Positions 48,627-59,961 of a stretch of DNA of 60,000 bases are shown here, one piece after another. Each line of letters begins with the position of its first letter. Within the stretch, counting starts at the first letter, position 1. Source of the stretch: Bolinopsis microptera (taxonomy: Eukaryota; Ctenophora; Tentaculata; Lobata; Bolinopsidae). Under the pieces are notes generated by a model. It was not told the DNA's origin and did not search any database. It saw only the letters and a program-made list of their open reading frames with translations. The stretch is from the NCBI RefSeq assembly GCF_026151205.1, contig NC_087074.1:21001765-21061764 (forward strand), in the 5' to 3' direction. The position numbers and the translations under genes are program-made.

Positions 48627-49205
48627 CACGATGGGACCACTGGAAGCGCATTGCACTACAGATTTTTCGCGCGCTGAGTGTTGCCAGGCAAATATTTCAT
48701 CATGATTCCTATTGACCACCAGCCCTATCTTTACTTAGCATATCACTAGTTCATGTTTCAGTTTTAAAGAGAATCCTTTGTTCTGCATCCCAGTATAAAT
48801 TTGATTAGTTAACTTTTTTCATAAAGTCGACTATTAAATGTGCGCAAAGTAACCAATTTTCGACAGACCACTGCAAGTGAAGCTTACATAGTAGGCTCCC
48901 AGAAAACTTAGAAGATATTAGACATCATCTCAACTGTATGTGTGCAAATTTTCAGGATGCTACTTTGTGATCGTTTTGAGATAGAGATGATCAAAGACGA
49001 TGTTTCTGTGTAATTTTAATACATTCGCGTGCAATTTTTAACGCCAATTCTACCAATATAAGAATTGAAACTATTATTAATTTGATCGATTAGTGCATTG
49101 TAGCACAATATAATAACACATAGTATCAAAATGATCAGTTACCACAATGGCTTGATCATGAGAGCAGAGGACTACTCCAAAGAACAGATACTAGTAAAAG
49201 TTAGA
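48627..49205. other. Unassigned non-coding sequence
   Basis: No motif or exon is seen. The right end (about 49138-49205) contains TGGCTTGATCATGAGAGCA, a weak A-box-like stretch 70 bp before the palindrome at 49206, so part of it may belong to a tRNA-derived SINE. Confidence 0.4.
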
Positions 49206-49292
49206 CCGGATGTGGGTTCGAGTCCAGGCCAGGGGTTGAAATCTTCGATTCGAAGATTTCAACCCCTGGCCTGGACTCGAACCCACATCCGG
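49206..49292. repeat. Perfect 87-bp palindrome carrying a tRNA T-arm
   Basis: Two exact 43-bp arms around a single T. Each arm contains GTGGGTTCGAGTCCAGGCC, matching the tRNA B box (GGTTCGANNCC). It looks like the 3' half of a tRNA or tRNA-derived SINE that was copied back on itself. It would extrude as a long hairpin. Confidence 0.85.
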
Positions 49293-49455
49293 AATGCTTT
49301 TGCTCTATCTATATTATTTATAAATATAAGGTAAATACAATACCTTATTGAAATAAACAAATAAAGTCAGTAGTTAGATTAAAACACGAACACAGATACA
49401 ATCATTGACATTATTACTAACACGTAATTTGCCATAACTCCGGATTAGAACTATG

Positions 49456-49760
49456 TTCCCAAGCAGTGGCGTAACGAAAGGCCCTGCTGACCCCGCTGTG
49501 CAGGGGGGCGCCGTCTTAGGGGGGCGCCAAATCGTCGTTTTAATGTGGGACAATTTCGAAAACTTAACTAAAGTACTAGCAAAACTGCGCGTTTTGCTCT
49601 AGATACACACTTTTTTAGAGATTTTACCGGCGTATTCTCTAAAATCACCTAATTTCTTCAATTTTAGGGAGGGGCACCAAAAGGGGAGGGGGCGCCAACA
49701 GGGGGGCGCTTTTTTCGGCAGGGGGGCGCCAACAGGCAACGTTACGCCACTGTTCCCAAG
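49456..49760. mobile_element. 289-bp hAT-type MITE with 8-bp target duplication
   Basis: The element spans 49464-49752. Its ends, CAGTGGCGTAACG and CGTTACGCCACTG, are perfect 13-bp inverted repeats, flanked by TTCCCAAG on both sides (49456-49463 and 49753-49760). Termini starting CAGTGGCGTA with an 8-bp duplication are typical of non-autonomous hAT elements. The inside has several GGGGGGCGCC motifs and no gene. Confidence 0.92.
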
Positions 49761-49873
49761 ACCTAATTATTCTCAAACCCCATCGGTATTGAAAGTCTGA
49801 AAATAATTCAAAACGACCACTACTTAATATCATTATGTTAAACAAACAGTAAAAAGAGTTTTGATGATTAAAT

Positions 49874-50215
49874 GTGAATCCTATCTCAGAAAATGGATTC
49901 CATGATGCGTTTGATATTGGTTACGCGAATCAGGATTTGCTCCTTGATGAGCATTGTAGCGTTTCCCTTCAAAAAGCATTACTGGCCAGTGCGAAAAGCC
50001 TGCTGGCTTTGGATCAATTCTTTATATCATATTCGACCGACCATATATATTCAAATATTAACTCTTAACTGACAATTATTGCTTTTTTTACAATTCATAG
50101 ATTTTACATTCGCGCCTTCCGTAAAGTAGAGCAGGATTCTGAAATTTCAGCAGGCAAACTGGACTTTTCCGAAGTTGGTGAAAGAGTTTCTAAAGATGAT
50201 CAAGAAAGTTACTGA
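49874..50215 (+). CDS. Weak candidate for one or two terminal exons of an unknown gene
   Basis: A frame at 49874-50068 (protein-like, SENGFHDAFDIGYANQDLLL) and, after TTTACAATTCATAG at 50100, a frame with FYIRAFRKVEQDSEISAGKL that ends in TGA at about 50215. The second could be a final exon. No family is recognised, and the link between the two is a guess. Confidence 0.2.
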
Positions 50216-51060
50216 AACTATTCCGTCTATCCTACATAAAAGTCTATCCTACATAACAATATTTTAGGCCTCGTTTGCAAAATAAGAGCGCAGAGAATTA
50301 AACCAAGTTATGCTATGTTGCGAGCAGCGAGAGAAGGAAGTTTTCCTCAACAATTGAAGAACCAGTTCATCAGTTCATTCTTTTCTTTTGTGGCAGAATT
50401 AACAACCTGTCAAAGATTAATAATGTGAAACGACTTTAAACATAACCTCAGTAAGTAGTGAGTTGCGATGTGTCAAAATTGTATGATATATATAATAACG
50501 TTCCGAATCACAATACAACATTTTTCATCAGCAGGGGCAAATAATTGGGGATAGTAATTTCGCTCAACTTACATCTGTTCTCGGAGAGATAATGTTATTT
50601 TCACACTCCTTATCAATGAACTCTTTTCTTGTGTAGCTGACTTGTTTTCCTAAAATTGCATGCTTGTTTTTTGACGGACAATAAAACCTTTAAAGTTTTT
50701 CTATAGAGTTTTAAGTGAGCAGCAATTCACATTTTATTCATTAAGATTTTTCCGCTGTGTACGTACAAGGCTTCAACGCCCTAGCATTTTTGAAGATCAT
50801 AGCCTCGTTAAAAAGGAATTATTTATCACAAGGATTTCTTACTTGACTGAGTCTTTGTCTATAATTTTGGCATAAGAGCGGTGAGATTCATCGATATGAC
50901 GTTTCTTCTGAAATTTATATATAATATTAAAGTCAAGTCGACGATAATCATTGGTGTTATTGATTGTTCCTAAATCAGCATATTTGGCCGTAGACAAAAA
51001 CTAAAGTATAAAAGTATAAAAGATCACACGCATCAAATAAGATTCCATCCTTAAATCCTC
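50216..51060. other. AT-rich intergenic sequence
   Basis: Nothing recognisable. It includes the 3' side of the minus-strand RAG1-like fragment. No element ends or repeats were found. Confidence 0.4.
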
Positions 51061-54000
51061 CTATATGTAAATATTTCTTACATTTTTTGTCGTTGCAAAA
51101 AAAGGTTTATTGATGGTCATGTCGCCCTGCAACCACATATGTTGAATACATTGCGTCAGGTTCTTATCTAGGTTTCCTTGGAAACAACTGTGGTTGCGAA
51201 GGTTCCTTGCTTTCCCCTGTTTTGCCTCAAGCGGTTCCTCACTATAGTTAGTGATTCCATAACCACCGTTGCGCTCAATCCACTCCCATGAATGAGCGAG
51301 AACCTGTGATGTTACATTATTAGAAAAATGCAAAAGATGTAATGGCAAAAACTATTTCAATAACGATATCTCTGTTAAAATACAATACGATACGATATGC
51401 ACAGGTACGGTATATTTCATTCATGTGGCATTTGACAATTCAGTGCCTATCAACACCCAAATCCAATCATATAGATAAACAATTGATTTATTTGTCAAGA
51501 GCAAAAATTTTGTTGAGTGAATTGCCTTAATACAAATTATTATTTAGTTACTGACTGTGTGCAACGTCGGAATTATCCTCATCCATTTGAAATTTCTCAC
51601 GATGAAGTCAGTAGTAACCCGCAAATATACTCGAAAGGCTTGCGGCTCGATCTTCATATTCGAGTTAATCGAAGTCAGGATAAACTGAATCCGTTTCATG
51701 AGGAGCAGCCACTTTCCACTGTCCTTTCTGTTTTTCAACAGCGCACAAACCTCCTCAGCTTTATCAAAGAATTTTTTTCCTTGACCACCTGAAAACAAAT
51801 ACTACTGATACTGTTTTATTTCAATATTGTTAAGCGACGTGACAATTAGTTCAGTATTTCTTACTCAAAAGCAATACATATAAATAGAGTCAGTATACAC
51901 GTTCATTATTTTTACCTGTCAAACCATTTCCAGTGTTGCCTTTTCCTATTACGAAGGTTATGATACCAAGTTCATCCTCTATCTCGCGACAGAGCCTCTT
52001 CTTCTCTATCATATAAATTGCTTTCTGAGCAGCCTTGAAATTAATTGTCGCTCTTAATTTGTCGGTATCCAGACTGAAATGATGGCTTATATGTGACATT
52101 TATCACCATGCAGAAAATCATTATTTGATTTTTAAATGAATGTACAGGGTGGCCCATAAGTGACTACCCACACGCAACCTCTTAATAACTCACGTAATTC
52201 GTCTCCAAATTGCACCAAAATTTCAGAGATTATAGATATGGGTCAAACTTAGATTTCCTGAAAGTTTCGTAAGCCACGCCCAACTACAGTGGGCGTGGCG
52301 TTACACTCCCTCTTTTTCACTATTGTCTTCATAAAATGAGAACGCTTTAAGCTAAGAACTCAAAATTTTTTGCACACATTTGGCTTGATAATTGAAAACT
52401 TTTCCAAATGTTTCAAGTTCATTGGTTAAAATATGGCTGAGTTATGACCATTTTAAAATCCATCGGATATGTGATCCGAGCACTCAGTCAGTGATATTTG
52501 CACTCAATTAGTGATCTCGTCACCCAATCTGATCAAGAGTAAGGCGTTAGCGTGTATTAATGAGGTTCATTAGGCTTTGATTGGATACCGATGATGACTT
52601 TGCTAGGAAGGAAAACACAAATTTTTAGGATAAATCAATAAATGAAATCAACCTCAAAGTAGGGATCCACATTCTGCTTCGACAGGAATGTGTTGGCGAA
52701 ATCTGTCCTCGATTGGAAATCACGGTCCAAAAGTTTGTGTTTCTTTGTGAAACAGGTAGGCCCGGTTAGAAAGGTCTTGCTTTAGGATTCGCTGAAGGGT
52801 TGTTCTGCTGATGTCTAAGGCAGGAGCTCGTTTCCGGGTGCCAATCTTAAGTGTGTCCATCACGTCACCAACAACCATCGTGTATAGGCCGGCCCATAAG
52901 CAGGCTGCAACCAATCAAGCGGTGCATGTGAGCCAAACAGGCCATTAACCAAGTGACGAGATCACTGACTGAGTGCTCGGATCACGTATCCGATGAGTTT
53001 TGAAATGGTCATAACTTAGCCATATTTTAACCAATGAACTTGAAACTTTGGGAAAAGTTTTCAATTATCAAGCCAAATATGTGCAAAAAAGTTTGAGTTC
53101 TTAGCTTAAAGCGTTCTCATTTTATGAAGACAATAGTGAAAAAGAGGGAGTGTCACGCCACGCCCACTGTAATTGGGCGTGGCTTACGAAACTTTCAGGA
53201 AATCTAAGTTTGACCCATATCTATAATCTCTGAAATTTTGGTGCAATTTGGAGACGAATTACGTGAGTTATTAAGAGGTTGCGTGTGGGTAGTCACTTAT
53301 GGGCCACCCTGTACTATGTAGAATAGTCGTTAAATGTTATAATAAGATTCAATATATATCCGAAATTTGGTAGGTTATGAGTTATCTACATTATTTTTCA
53401 TGAAAGATTGTCAGTCCGAATAAATCGGTTCAAGATGTGTCTGTAAAGCAGTAAAGCTTGTGGATATAATATGTAACAAGTCTCATCTGAATACTCATTG
53501 CTCACCTTGACTCAGAAATCGCCATTCCTCTGAGAAACCATCCTGTTACGTTTATAAACGCATGTGTTATCGTCATACCCTCGATAGCACCTATGGGCTC
53601 GTGGGTGAACCCACCTCGAAGACCACTGGCCAGATGTAAGCGGTTAGCTGCACGTCTATCATAATACTTCTTGAAGTCATCATACGTGCAGTAGAGGATC
53701 TCTGACGTCTGAAATGTGGCTTAAATCACATCATGGTACAAAGTACAATGGAATCACGATAGTCATGATCACGATAGTTGTTAACTTCAGACTTTGAAGC
53801 ATGACTGTGAAAGTAATCTTTAAGTCTTAAATCGCAGACAAACTCGGAATCAAAGATAAATGTGCGATTAAATGTTTCTCTAAATAATAAAATCAACAAT
53901 TCGAAATACCAAAGGATCATTAAGATATTTAGATATCTTTCCATAGTAGGATCCCGCAGACTGATCGCAGCTATTACAATAAGCACCTCCCCTTCCGCTG

Positions 54001-54111
54001 ACTATGGAGCGCATTTTGCCGTCCAACATTGTTCTCCTAATCTTCATCTCTATCAAAACATACTGTCCATCCTTCAGTTTTGTCTGGAACGGAGTGACGT
54101 CTGTAGGGTAT
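51061..54111 (-). CDS. RAG1-like recombinase, C-terminal half (five exons)
   Basis: Exons 54111-53910, 53708-53506, 52073-51916, 51788-51556 and 51303-51061 (stop TAG), all GT-AG with consistent phases. Together they encode about 345 residues. Features in order: a VLIEMKIRRTMLDGKMRSIV segment with a C-x-x-C (YCNSC) zinc pair, EPIGAIEGMTITHAFINVTG, a helical KKRLCREIEDELG region, GNTGNGLTGGQGKKFFDKAE, and LAHSWEWIERNGGYG followed by SEEPLEAK. Vertebrate RAG1 has, in the same order, a RTFKFIF-x-C-x-x-C block, VPSIDALHCDIGNA, NGNFARKL, and LAHVPEIIERDGSIG before the catalytic Glu of SEGNESGNK. The match at the last block is close and the acidic SE is kept. The second catalytic Asp (the D in HCDIG) appears replaced. 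No N-terminal exons were found on this strand. It is either a truncated or inverted transposon-derived gene or a domesticated remnant. The family call is from memory, without a search. Confidence 0.6.
52143..53313. mobile_element. Tc1/mariner-type element with long inverted repeats in a RAG1-like intron
   Basis: The element spans 52145-53311 between TA dinucleotides. Its ends are CAGGGTGGCCCATAAGTGAC and its complement. The inverted arms are about 350 bp each and highly similar. The centre (52500-52960) holds a transposase remnant. It inserted in the intron between the exons at 53506-53708 and 51916-52073 and does not disturb splicing signals. Confidence 0.9.
52635..52914 (-). pseudogene. Mariner-like transposase remnant
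   Basis: One frame (52914-52720) reads GTRKRAPALDISRTTLQRIL, a helix-turn-helix typical of mariner transposases. The following register (about 52725-52635) reads DRDFQSRTDFANTFL and FEVDFIY, equivalent to the R-x-x-F-x-x-W-F-L ... I-x-F-S-D region before the first catalytic Asp. A frameshift separates them, and the catalytic core beyond is deleted. Confidence 0.65.
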
Positions 54112-54515
54112 CTGAATATGTTAATGTTATAGAAATCTGTGGATCTGTGTGATTATGTGCTGTCTAACATAAGAACAAAATTTCCATAAAACATCAGGTA
54201 ATGAATAAGCTTGATCGGTTAAACTTACAATTAACTTTTAATTATTTGTGGGTTTCATTTGTTGTTGTTCTCTGGCTGTTTAAGGTATTTTATTTGAAAC
54301 TTGAAAAATCTAATTCCTTTTATCTTTAATATTATTCAGATGTGTCAAATTTTTAGAAGTCAAACATATCGACTACCGTATAGTTTCAAAGATAGAACTT
54401 TAAATGAATTTTACATTATGTAAATTACAGTCAAGGGGTTAACATTTAAATGTTTCATTCATTCCTCACTTTAGGGTTTGATAAATATATTTATTTAAAA
54501 CTTATTATTTTCCAG
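54112..54515. other. Short gap between divergent RAG1-like gene pieces
   Basis: 404 bp between the 5'-most exon of the minus-strand gene and the first exon seen of the plus-strand gene. The right part (from about 54353) is already intron sequence of the tandem exon repeat. No promoter can be named. Confidence 0.4.
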
Positions 54516-56915
54516 GAGCAGATATGTCATGCAACGTCTTGAATACTCCAAGTGTGATATCCCCTACAACTCCATCCAACATCAGCACACCGTTCGGTAA
54601 GTGAGTGCTCAACTATACTATCTAGTTTGACTGTGAGATATTGGTTACGAAATATGACTGCTGCTGAATTAGTTAATACCATTAATTGATACATAAAACT
54701 TACTGCAAATGTATGGCATGGATATCAAAGTAATTTGGCAGTGAAATTCCTTTGCACTTTTAGCGACAGTGAAAAGAAAATATTATAGCGACTAATCTTT
54801 ATTTGTTATTTTGCAAACTACGACTGCTCTTTATTTTTTCATGTTTTGCGTCGCGTGCTTTAAGAACCCTAATATTGACTGAGATCCGACCACATAAAAT
54901 AGTTGATAACAAATGTGTAGTATTTTGTTACATGTTTCTGCCACTATCAGCATGAGCAATGCTAAAGTTTTAGAAGTCGAACGTATCGTATAGTTTCAAA
55001 GATAGTACTTTAAATGAATTTTACATTATGTAAATTACATTCGAGGCGTTGACATAATGGTACATTCATTCCTTACTTTAGGGTTTGATGAATATATTTA
55101 TTTAAAACTTATTATTTTCCAGGAGCAGATATGTCATGCAACGTCTTGAATACCCCGAGTGTGATATCCCCTACAACTCCATCCAACATCAGCACACCTT
55201 TCGGTAAGTGAGTGCTCAACTATACTATCTAGTTTGACTGTGAGATAGTGGTTACGAAATATGACTGCTGCTGAATTAGTTAATACCATTAATTGATACA
55301 TAAAACTTACTGCAAATGTGTGGCATGTATATCAAAGTAATTTGGCAGTGAAATTCCTTTGCACTTTTAGCGACAGTGAAAAGAAAATATTATAGCGACT
55401 AATCTTTATATTTTGTTATTTTGCAAACTACGACTGCTCTTTATTTTTTCATGTTTTGCGTGCTTTAAAAACCCTAATATTGACTGAGATCCGACCACAT
55501 AAAATAGTTGATAAAAAATGTGTAGTATTTTGTTATATGTTTCTGCCACTATCAGCAATGCTAAAGTTTTAGAAGTCGAATGTATCGTATAGTTTCAAAG
55601 ATAGTGTTTTAAATGATTTGTACATTATGTAAATTACAGTCGAGGCGTTGACATAATGGTACATAAATTCTTTACTTAGGGTTTGATGAATATATTTAAA
55701 ACTTATTATTTTCCAGGAGCAAATATGTCTCATAATTGCGTCGAAAATCGCCCTCCTACAGAAGAACTCACATCAGGTAATCTATGAGAAGCACGAATCT
55801 TTGGCAATTGAAGAAGATTAATATTTGCTTTTATTACATACTCGTCATCAGCTAATGACTTGCTAGTTGCTATTGACTCACACGTCACTAGCTGTTATGA
55901 GTAATAAGTATCGGTTACATTTTTGTACTAATGATACTCTCACCGTAGAATACGCAGAGATTGTTGTGACTGGGAGAGAACTGGACAGTCTGAACTCTGA
56001 ATACAACGTCTTGAATACTCCGAGTGTGATATCCCCTACAACTCCATCCAACATCAGCACACCTTTCGGTAAGTGAGTGTTTCAAAGATAGTACTTTAAA
56101 TGAATTTTACATTATGTAAATTACAGTCGAGGCGTTGACATAATGGTACATTCATTCCTTACTTTAGGGTTTGATGAATATATTTATTTAAAACTTATTA
56201 TTTTCCAGGAGCAGATATGTCATGCAACGTCTTGAATACCCCGAGTGTGATATCCCCTACAACTCCATCCAACATCAGCACACCTTTCGGTAAGTGAGTG
56301 CTCAACTATACTATCTAGTTTGACTGTGAGATAGTGGTTACGAAATATGACTGCTGCTGAATTAGTTAATACCATTAATTGATACATAAAACTTACTGCA
56401 AATGTGTGGCATGTATATCAAAGTAATTTGGCAGTGAAATTCCTTTGCACTTTTAGCGACAGTGAAAAGAAAATATTATAGCGACTAATCTTTATATTTT
56501 GTTATTTTGCAAACTACGACTGCTCTTTATTTTTTCATGTTTTGCGTGCTTTACGAACCTTAATATTGACTGAGATACGACCACATAAAATAGTTAATAA
56601 CAAATGTGTATTATTTTGTTATAAGTCCATATAATATGTTGCTGCCACTATCAGCAATGCTAAAGTTTTAGAAGTCAAATGTATCGTATAGTTCCAAAGA
56701 TAGCGTTTTAAATGATTTGTACATTATGTAAATTACAGTCGAGGCGTTGACATAATGGTACATTTATTCTTTACTTTAGGGTTTGATGAAAATATTTAAA
56801 ACTTATTATTTTCCAGGAGCAAATATGTCTGAGGAATGTGATGATACCCCCCACCCGCGCCATTGTGTGGAAACTCGCCCTCCTTCAGCTGTTATCATAG
56901 AAGAGCCCGTATTAG
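54353..56915 (+). repeat. Tandem duplication of an exon plus its intron (about 600-bp units)
   Basis: Units of about 600 bp starting near GAAGTCAAACATATCGA repeat at about 54353, 54968, 55569 and 56665, with a partial unit at about 56080. Each carries the same acceptor (TTATTATTTTCCAG) and an exon starting GAGCA. Exons at 54516, 55123 and 56209 (81 bp) are almost identical. The exon at 55949 is a fusion: a different 5' part spliced onto the same 3' part. Exons at 55717 and 56817 keep the acceptor but have different coding sequence (SHNCVENRPP, HCVETRPP). Confidence 0.85.
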
Positions 56916-59900
56916 GTAACCTATGAGAAACACGAATCATTGGCAATTGAAGAAGATTAACACATGTTTATTGTTTTGAACAGCTCCTGTTATTACTTAT
57001 TAGGAATTATATCATCATTCATATATTTCAAACCCTTCCCCCTTCAATCATCGAATGTTGAATAGTTCACAGCAATTATGTAAACGTGCAGAAACCCGTC
57101 TATAATATAATATAATAAACTCTATATCTATACCATATGTATAATTCAAAGAATTAAGTAGAATGTACGACCGCCCACGTGCAAATTAGACGAGAAATAG
57201 GAAGTTGCATAGTAACCTATAACCATGGTAATGAAGGTTGTTACACGCACATGCACGTGCAGTTATTGTTGAAACGACATTTTTATCGGTTTTGAGGAAA
57301 TTAAGTTCAGTGCAACCTACATTTTAATCGGTTGTATCTTTGGTTGTGACGGATATTTTTGATGCAATAAAAACTTACTATCAAAGAGTACTATTGACTT
57401 TTATTATTACTCTCCTCCCTGTGACCACGGGCTATATCATAATTCAAAAGAATTTCATTTTGTCTGTATGACCGCTTAGATAAGAAATACAAAAAACTGA
57501 TTACCAAAGAATACTATTAGCTTCCTCCGTGTGACCACGGGCTTTCTAGTTTATATATAATAGATATCTCGTCTTGCTTTATATATTTAGTTAAATTCGA
57601 AAATGCACCTAGCTTGTCGACCGCAACATAAAACATTCTAATTCTTATAATCCTTTAGTTCAAAAGCGGCGCCGATTGAATTTTCCGGCGAGTGGAATTG
57701 TGAAAAACTACGTATCTGAGGTGGATGTTGAAGATGCAATTCGTTCCATTAATCCCACTATAAAACCTGGAGTTAAAATCACTAGCTCCATGGTAGTTGA
57801 GCAACTTGGTATCCTCGTCGACATAGACCGAAAAAGTTCCTTAAACAGAAAATTGAACAACTACGTGAGTGATTAATTTATTCCTTGTTTTAAAGTTTAG
57901 CCTATTATATTTTGGGAAATCTGTTCTTTGATTGGCGTGAAATTTATTCGTGTCTGAATGTGGTGATTCATTAATCATTATTGCAAAAGTTTTTGTAAAA
58001 GTGCGATTACTCTTCAAATAAGGGTAATGGTTAAAGTGTGGTTTGTTTTTGCCTGATTAAGAACTGCCAGTTGCATTCTAGGTTAACTGCGTTAACAAGA
58101 TTGCAAATATTCAATTTTCAGCTGAGTAATAGAAAAAGATCGAAGAAACATATTACTGCCAACGAGAATGTTTTGGTCCTGACAGAAACAGATGGAGTGC
58201 GAAACATTCAAGTGAGTTCGCTGGATTTTGGAAATTGTTGTATCTTTGTATGATATAAATTAATGACTTAGGTTTTGAGAGTTTATTAGTTTACACGTCT
58301 AATATGTTTCTAGATGATTTAATGTTTTAACATCATCTTATTTTAGAACGTTAAACAGAAAGAAGACGAAAATGAGATGGAACAAAGCTTCAGTACTTCC
58401 TCAACTGAAAATATTTCTGTAGCACGCGCCATAATTGGCCCAACAAGAATACCTTGGGACCAGTTGTCTCCTAGCGGTAAAACGAAGCGTAAACAGAAAA
58501 TCGGACGCAAAATAGCTGATGCTATAAAGGAGGTATTTATTGCCATTTTTCGGTTGCATCTATTTAATTTTTCGACTGATCGTTTTTGCTTACATAAGCT
58601 CATTTAAAATTTGATATTACAACTGTTATATGTCTAGAGTATATTTTAAATAAAATAGAAAATAAACTTAATCCATCTCCAGATTTCTGAGATTTCTAAC
58701 GGGGTCCTTAAGATAGAAGATGTCGCGAAGGAGGTGGTAGAACAGTTATTACCTGATTTGGAACTTGTACCGAAGAAGAATAGGAATTTGAAACCCGAAG
58801 CTACCCTTGTTAGTACACAAGATCAAGACTAATGAGCTACAGATATATTCATAATTTAACAATTTATATATGTATATATGATGGATATATTAAGGATTAA
58901 CATTTTACATTTATTGTTAAATTCATTTCATTAATTGTTAAGTTTAACAATTTTAACTTTTTCGGGTGTACCACCACACCGACCAAGCTAGCTCGTATTA
59001 TATATTGCATTATGTTTGTGACATTGACAACTGCAATATTATTTCTAAAATCGGTGTCTAATTTTAACATTCATATCTACAATAGCTAATGAGACTTATA
59101 CATCTACTAATGTCAATGAGTCTCAATCACGATAATTATAAAAATAGACGATTAAATATTAATTTTTAAATGCTTAAATGTCCAGAGTTTAAAAGTCCAA
59201 TGTGGCTTGTCAGAAAGAGATATGGCAGCGCTTGGTAAATTCATGAAATCTAACTTCAACACTTTCTTGACACCAAGAAGAGTTCTACGAAAATATAAGA
59301 TGAGTCGATGCCCACCGGTTCAGGATATAAGGTTAGATTACGCTCGGAGCATTCCTCACTCCCTCCCCTCACTAGTCACTACATCCCTCCCTAATCCCGC
59401 ACTCTCACTCCCTCCCCTCGCTCTCTCCCTCCCTAGTCCATCACTCACACTCCCTCGCACTCCCTCTCCCTCGCTCCCTCCCTCTCTAGTTCATCACTCA
59501 CACTCCCTCCCACCCCGCACTCCCTCCCCCTCACTCCCTCCCTCCCTAGTCCCTCACTCTCGCTCCCTCCCCTCACTCCCTCGGTCTCCCCCTCAGTCCC
59601 TCCCTCCAGTCATCTCTTCCCTCACTCTTTCCAACCAATATGTTTCAGAACAGCAAGAAAATCAAAATCACAGAGTCCTGGAGTCTACATAACTATGCTA
59701 GACGCCATGAAAAGAACAGTTGCTGAATTTGATGAGATACCTGAAATACCCTTACCAATACCAAGAAAGGATGGAATCCTTAATAAACTCCGGTTTACCA
59801 TCAAAGATGGGATGGACGGGGCGGGGAATCAATTGAAAATAGTAGGTCAAGAATCAAAGACAATGGAGCTAATGGGTTATGTCGTGCTAGAAGTTCACGA

Positions 59901-59961
59901 CGTCACCGAACCGGTTCGTTCAATTTTGCCGTGCATCATGCATATTATTCATTTAGAATGA
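54516..59961 (+). CDS. RAG1-like gene, N-terminal half up to the first catalytic Asp (partial)
   Basis: Exon model: 54516-54596, 55123-55203, 55717-55776, 55949-56068, 56209-56289, 56817-56915, 57659-57864, 58122-58211, 58347-58532, 58683-58808, 59186-59331, and 59649 to about 59910. All borders are GT-AG and all phases agree. The first six exons are symmetric and Ser/Thr/Pro-rich (NTPSVISPTTPSNISTPFG). Exon 7 has a basic KRRR, perhaps a nuclear signal. Exon 9 has IPWDQLSPSGKTKRKQKIGR. Exon 11 reads LSERDMAALGKFMKS. Exon 12 ends LRFTIKDGMDGAGNQ, then a beta-like MELMGYVVLEVHDV. In RAG1 the first catalytic Asp lies in a DGMGDV motif before a similar strand, hence the call. Later exons should lie beyond 60 kb. 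The exact start codon and the end of exon 12 are unknown. No transposon ends were identified. Confidence 0.55.
56916..57658 (+). other. Intron of the plus-strand RAG1-like gene
   Basis: 743 bp without exon signals. TGTGACCACGGGCT occurs twice (about 57421 and 57529), each near a TACTATT stretch, which suggests a small imperfect duplication. Otherwise nothing is seen. Confidence 0.5.
59341..59632 (+). repeat. Pyrimidine-rich CTCCCTCC tract within an intron
   Basis: Almost pure C/T on the plus strand with CTCCCTCCC, CACTCCCTC and CTAGTC variants. It fills most of the intron 59332-59648. It happens to be open in the exon frame and would add a Ser/Pro/Leu-rich stretch, but splicing it out restores a matched Arg codon (AG + A), so it is intronic. 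Such mirror-like tracts can form triplex DNA. Confidence 0.85.

Noticed and set aside
53726-54152. Overlapping frames of 86 and 96 codons on opposite strands
   Set aside because: Both overlap the splice-consistent RAG1-like exon at 53910-54111 in other frames and have no motif.
59207-59692. A 161-codon frame that looks like a Ser/Pro/Leu-rich protein
   Set aside because: Most of it is the CTCCCTCC tract. A GT-AG intron (59332-59648) with matching phase joins the two sensible flanking segments, so the low-complexity part is taken as intron.
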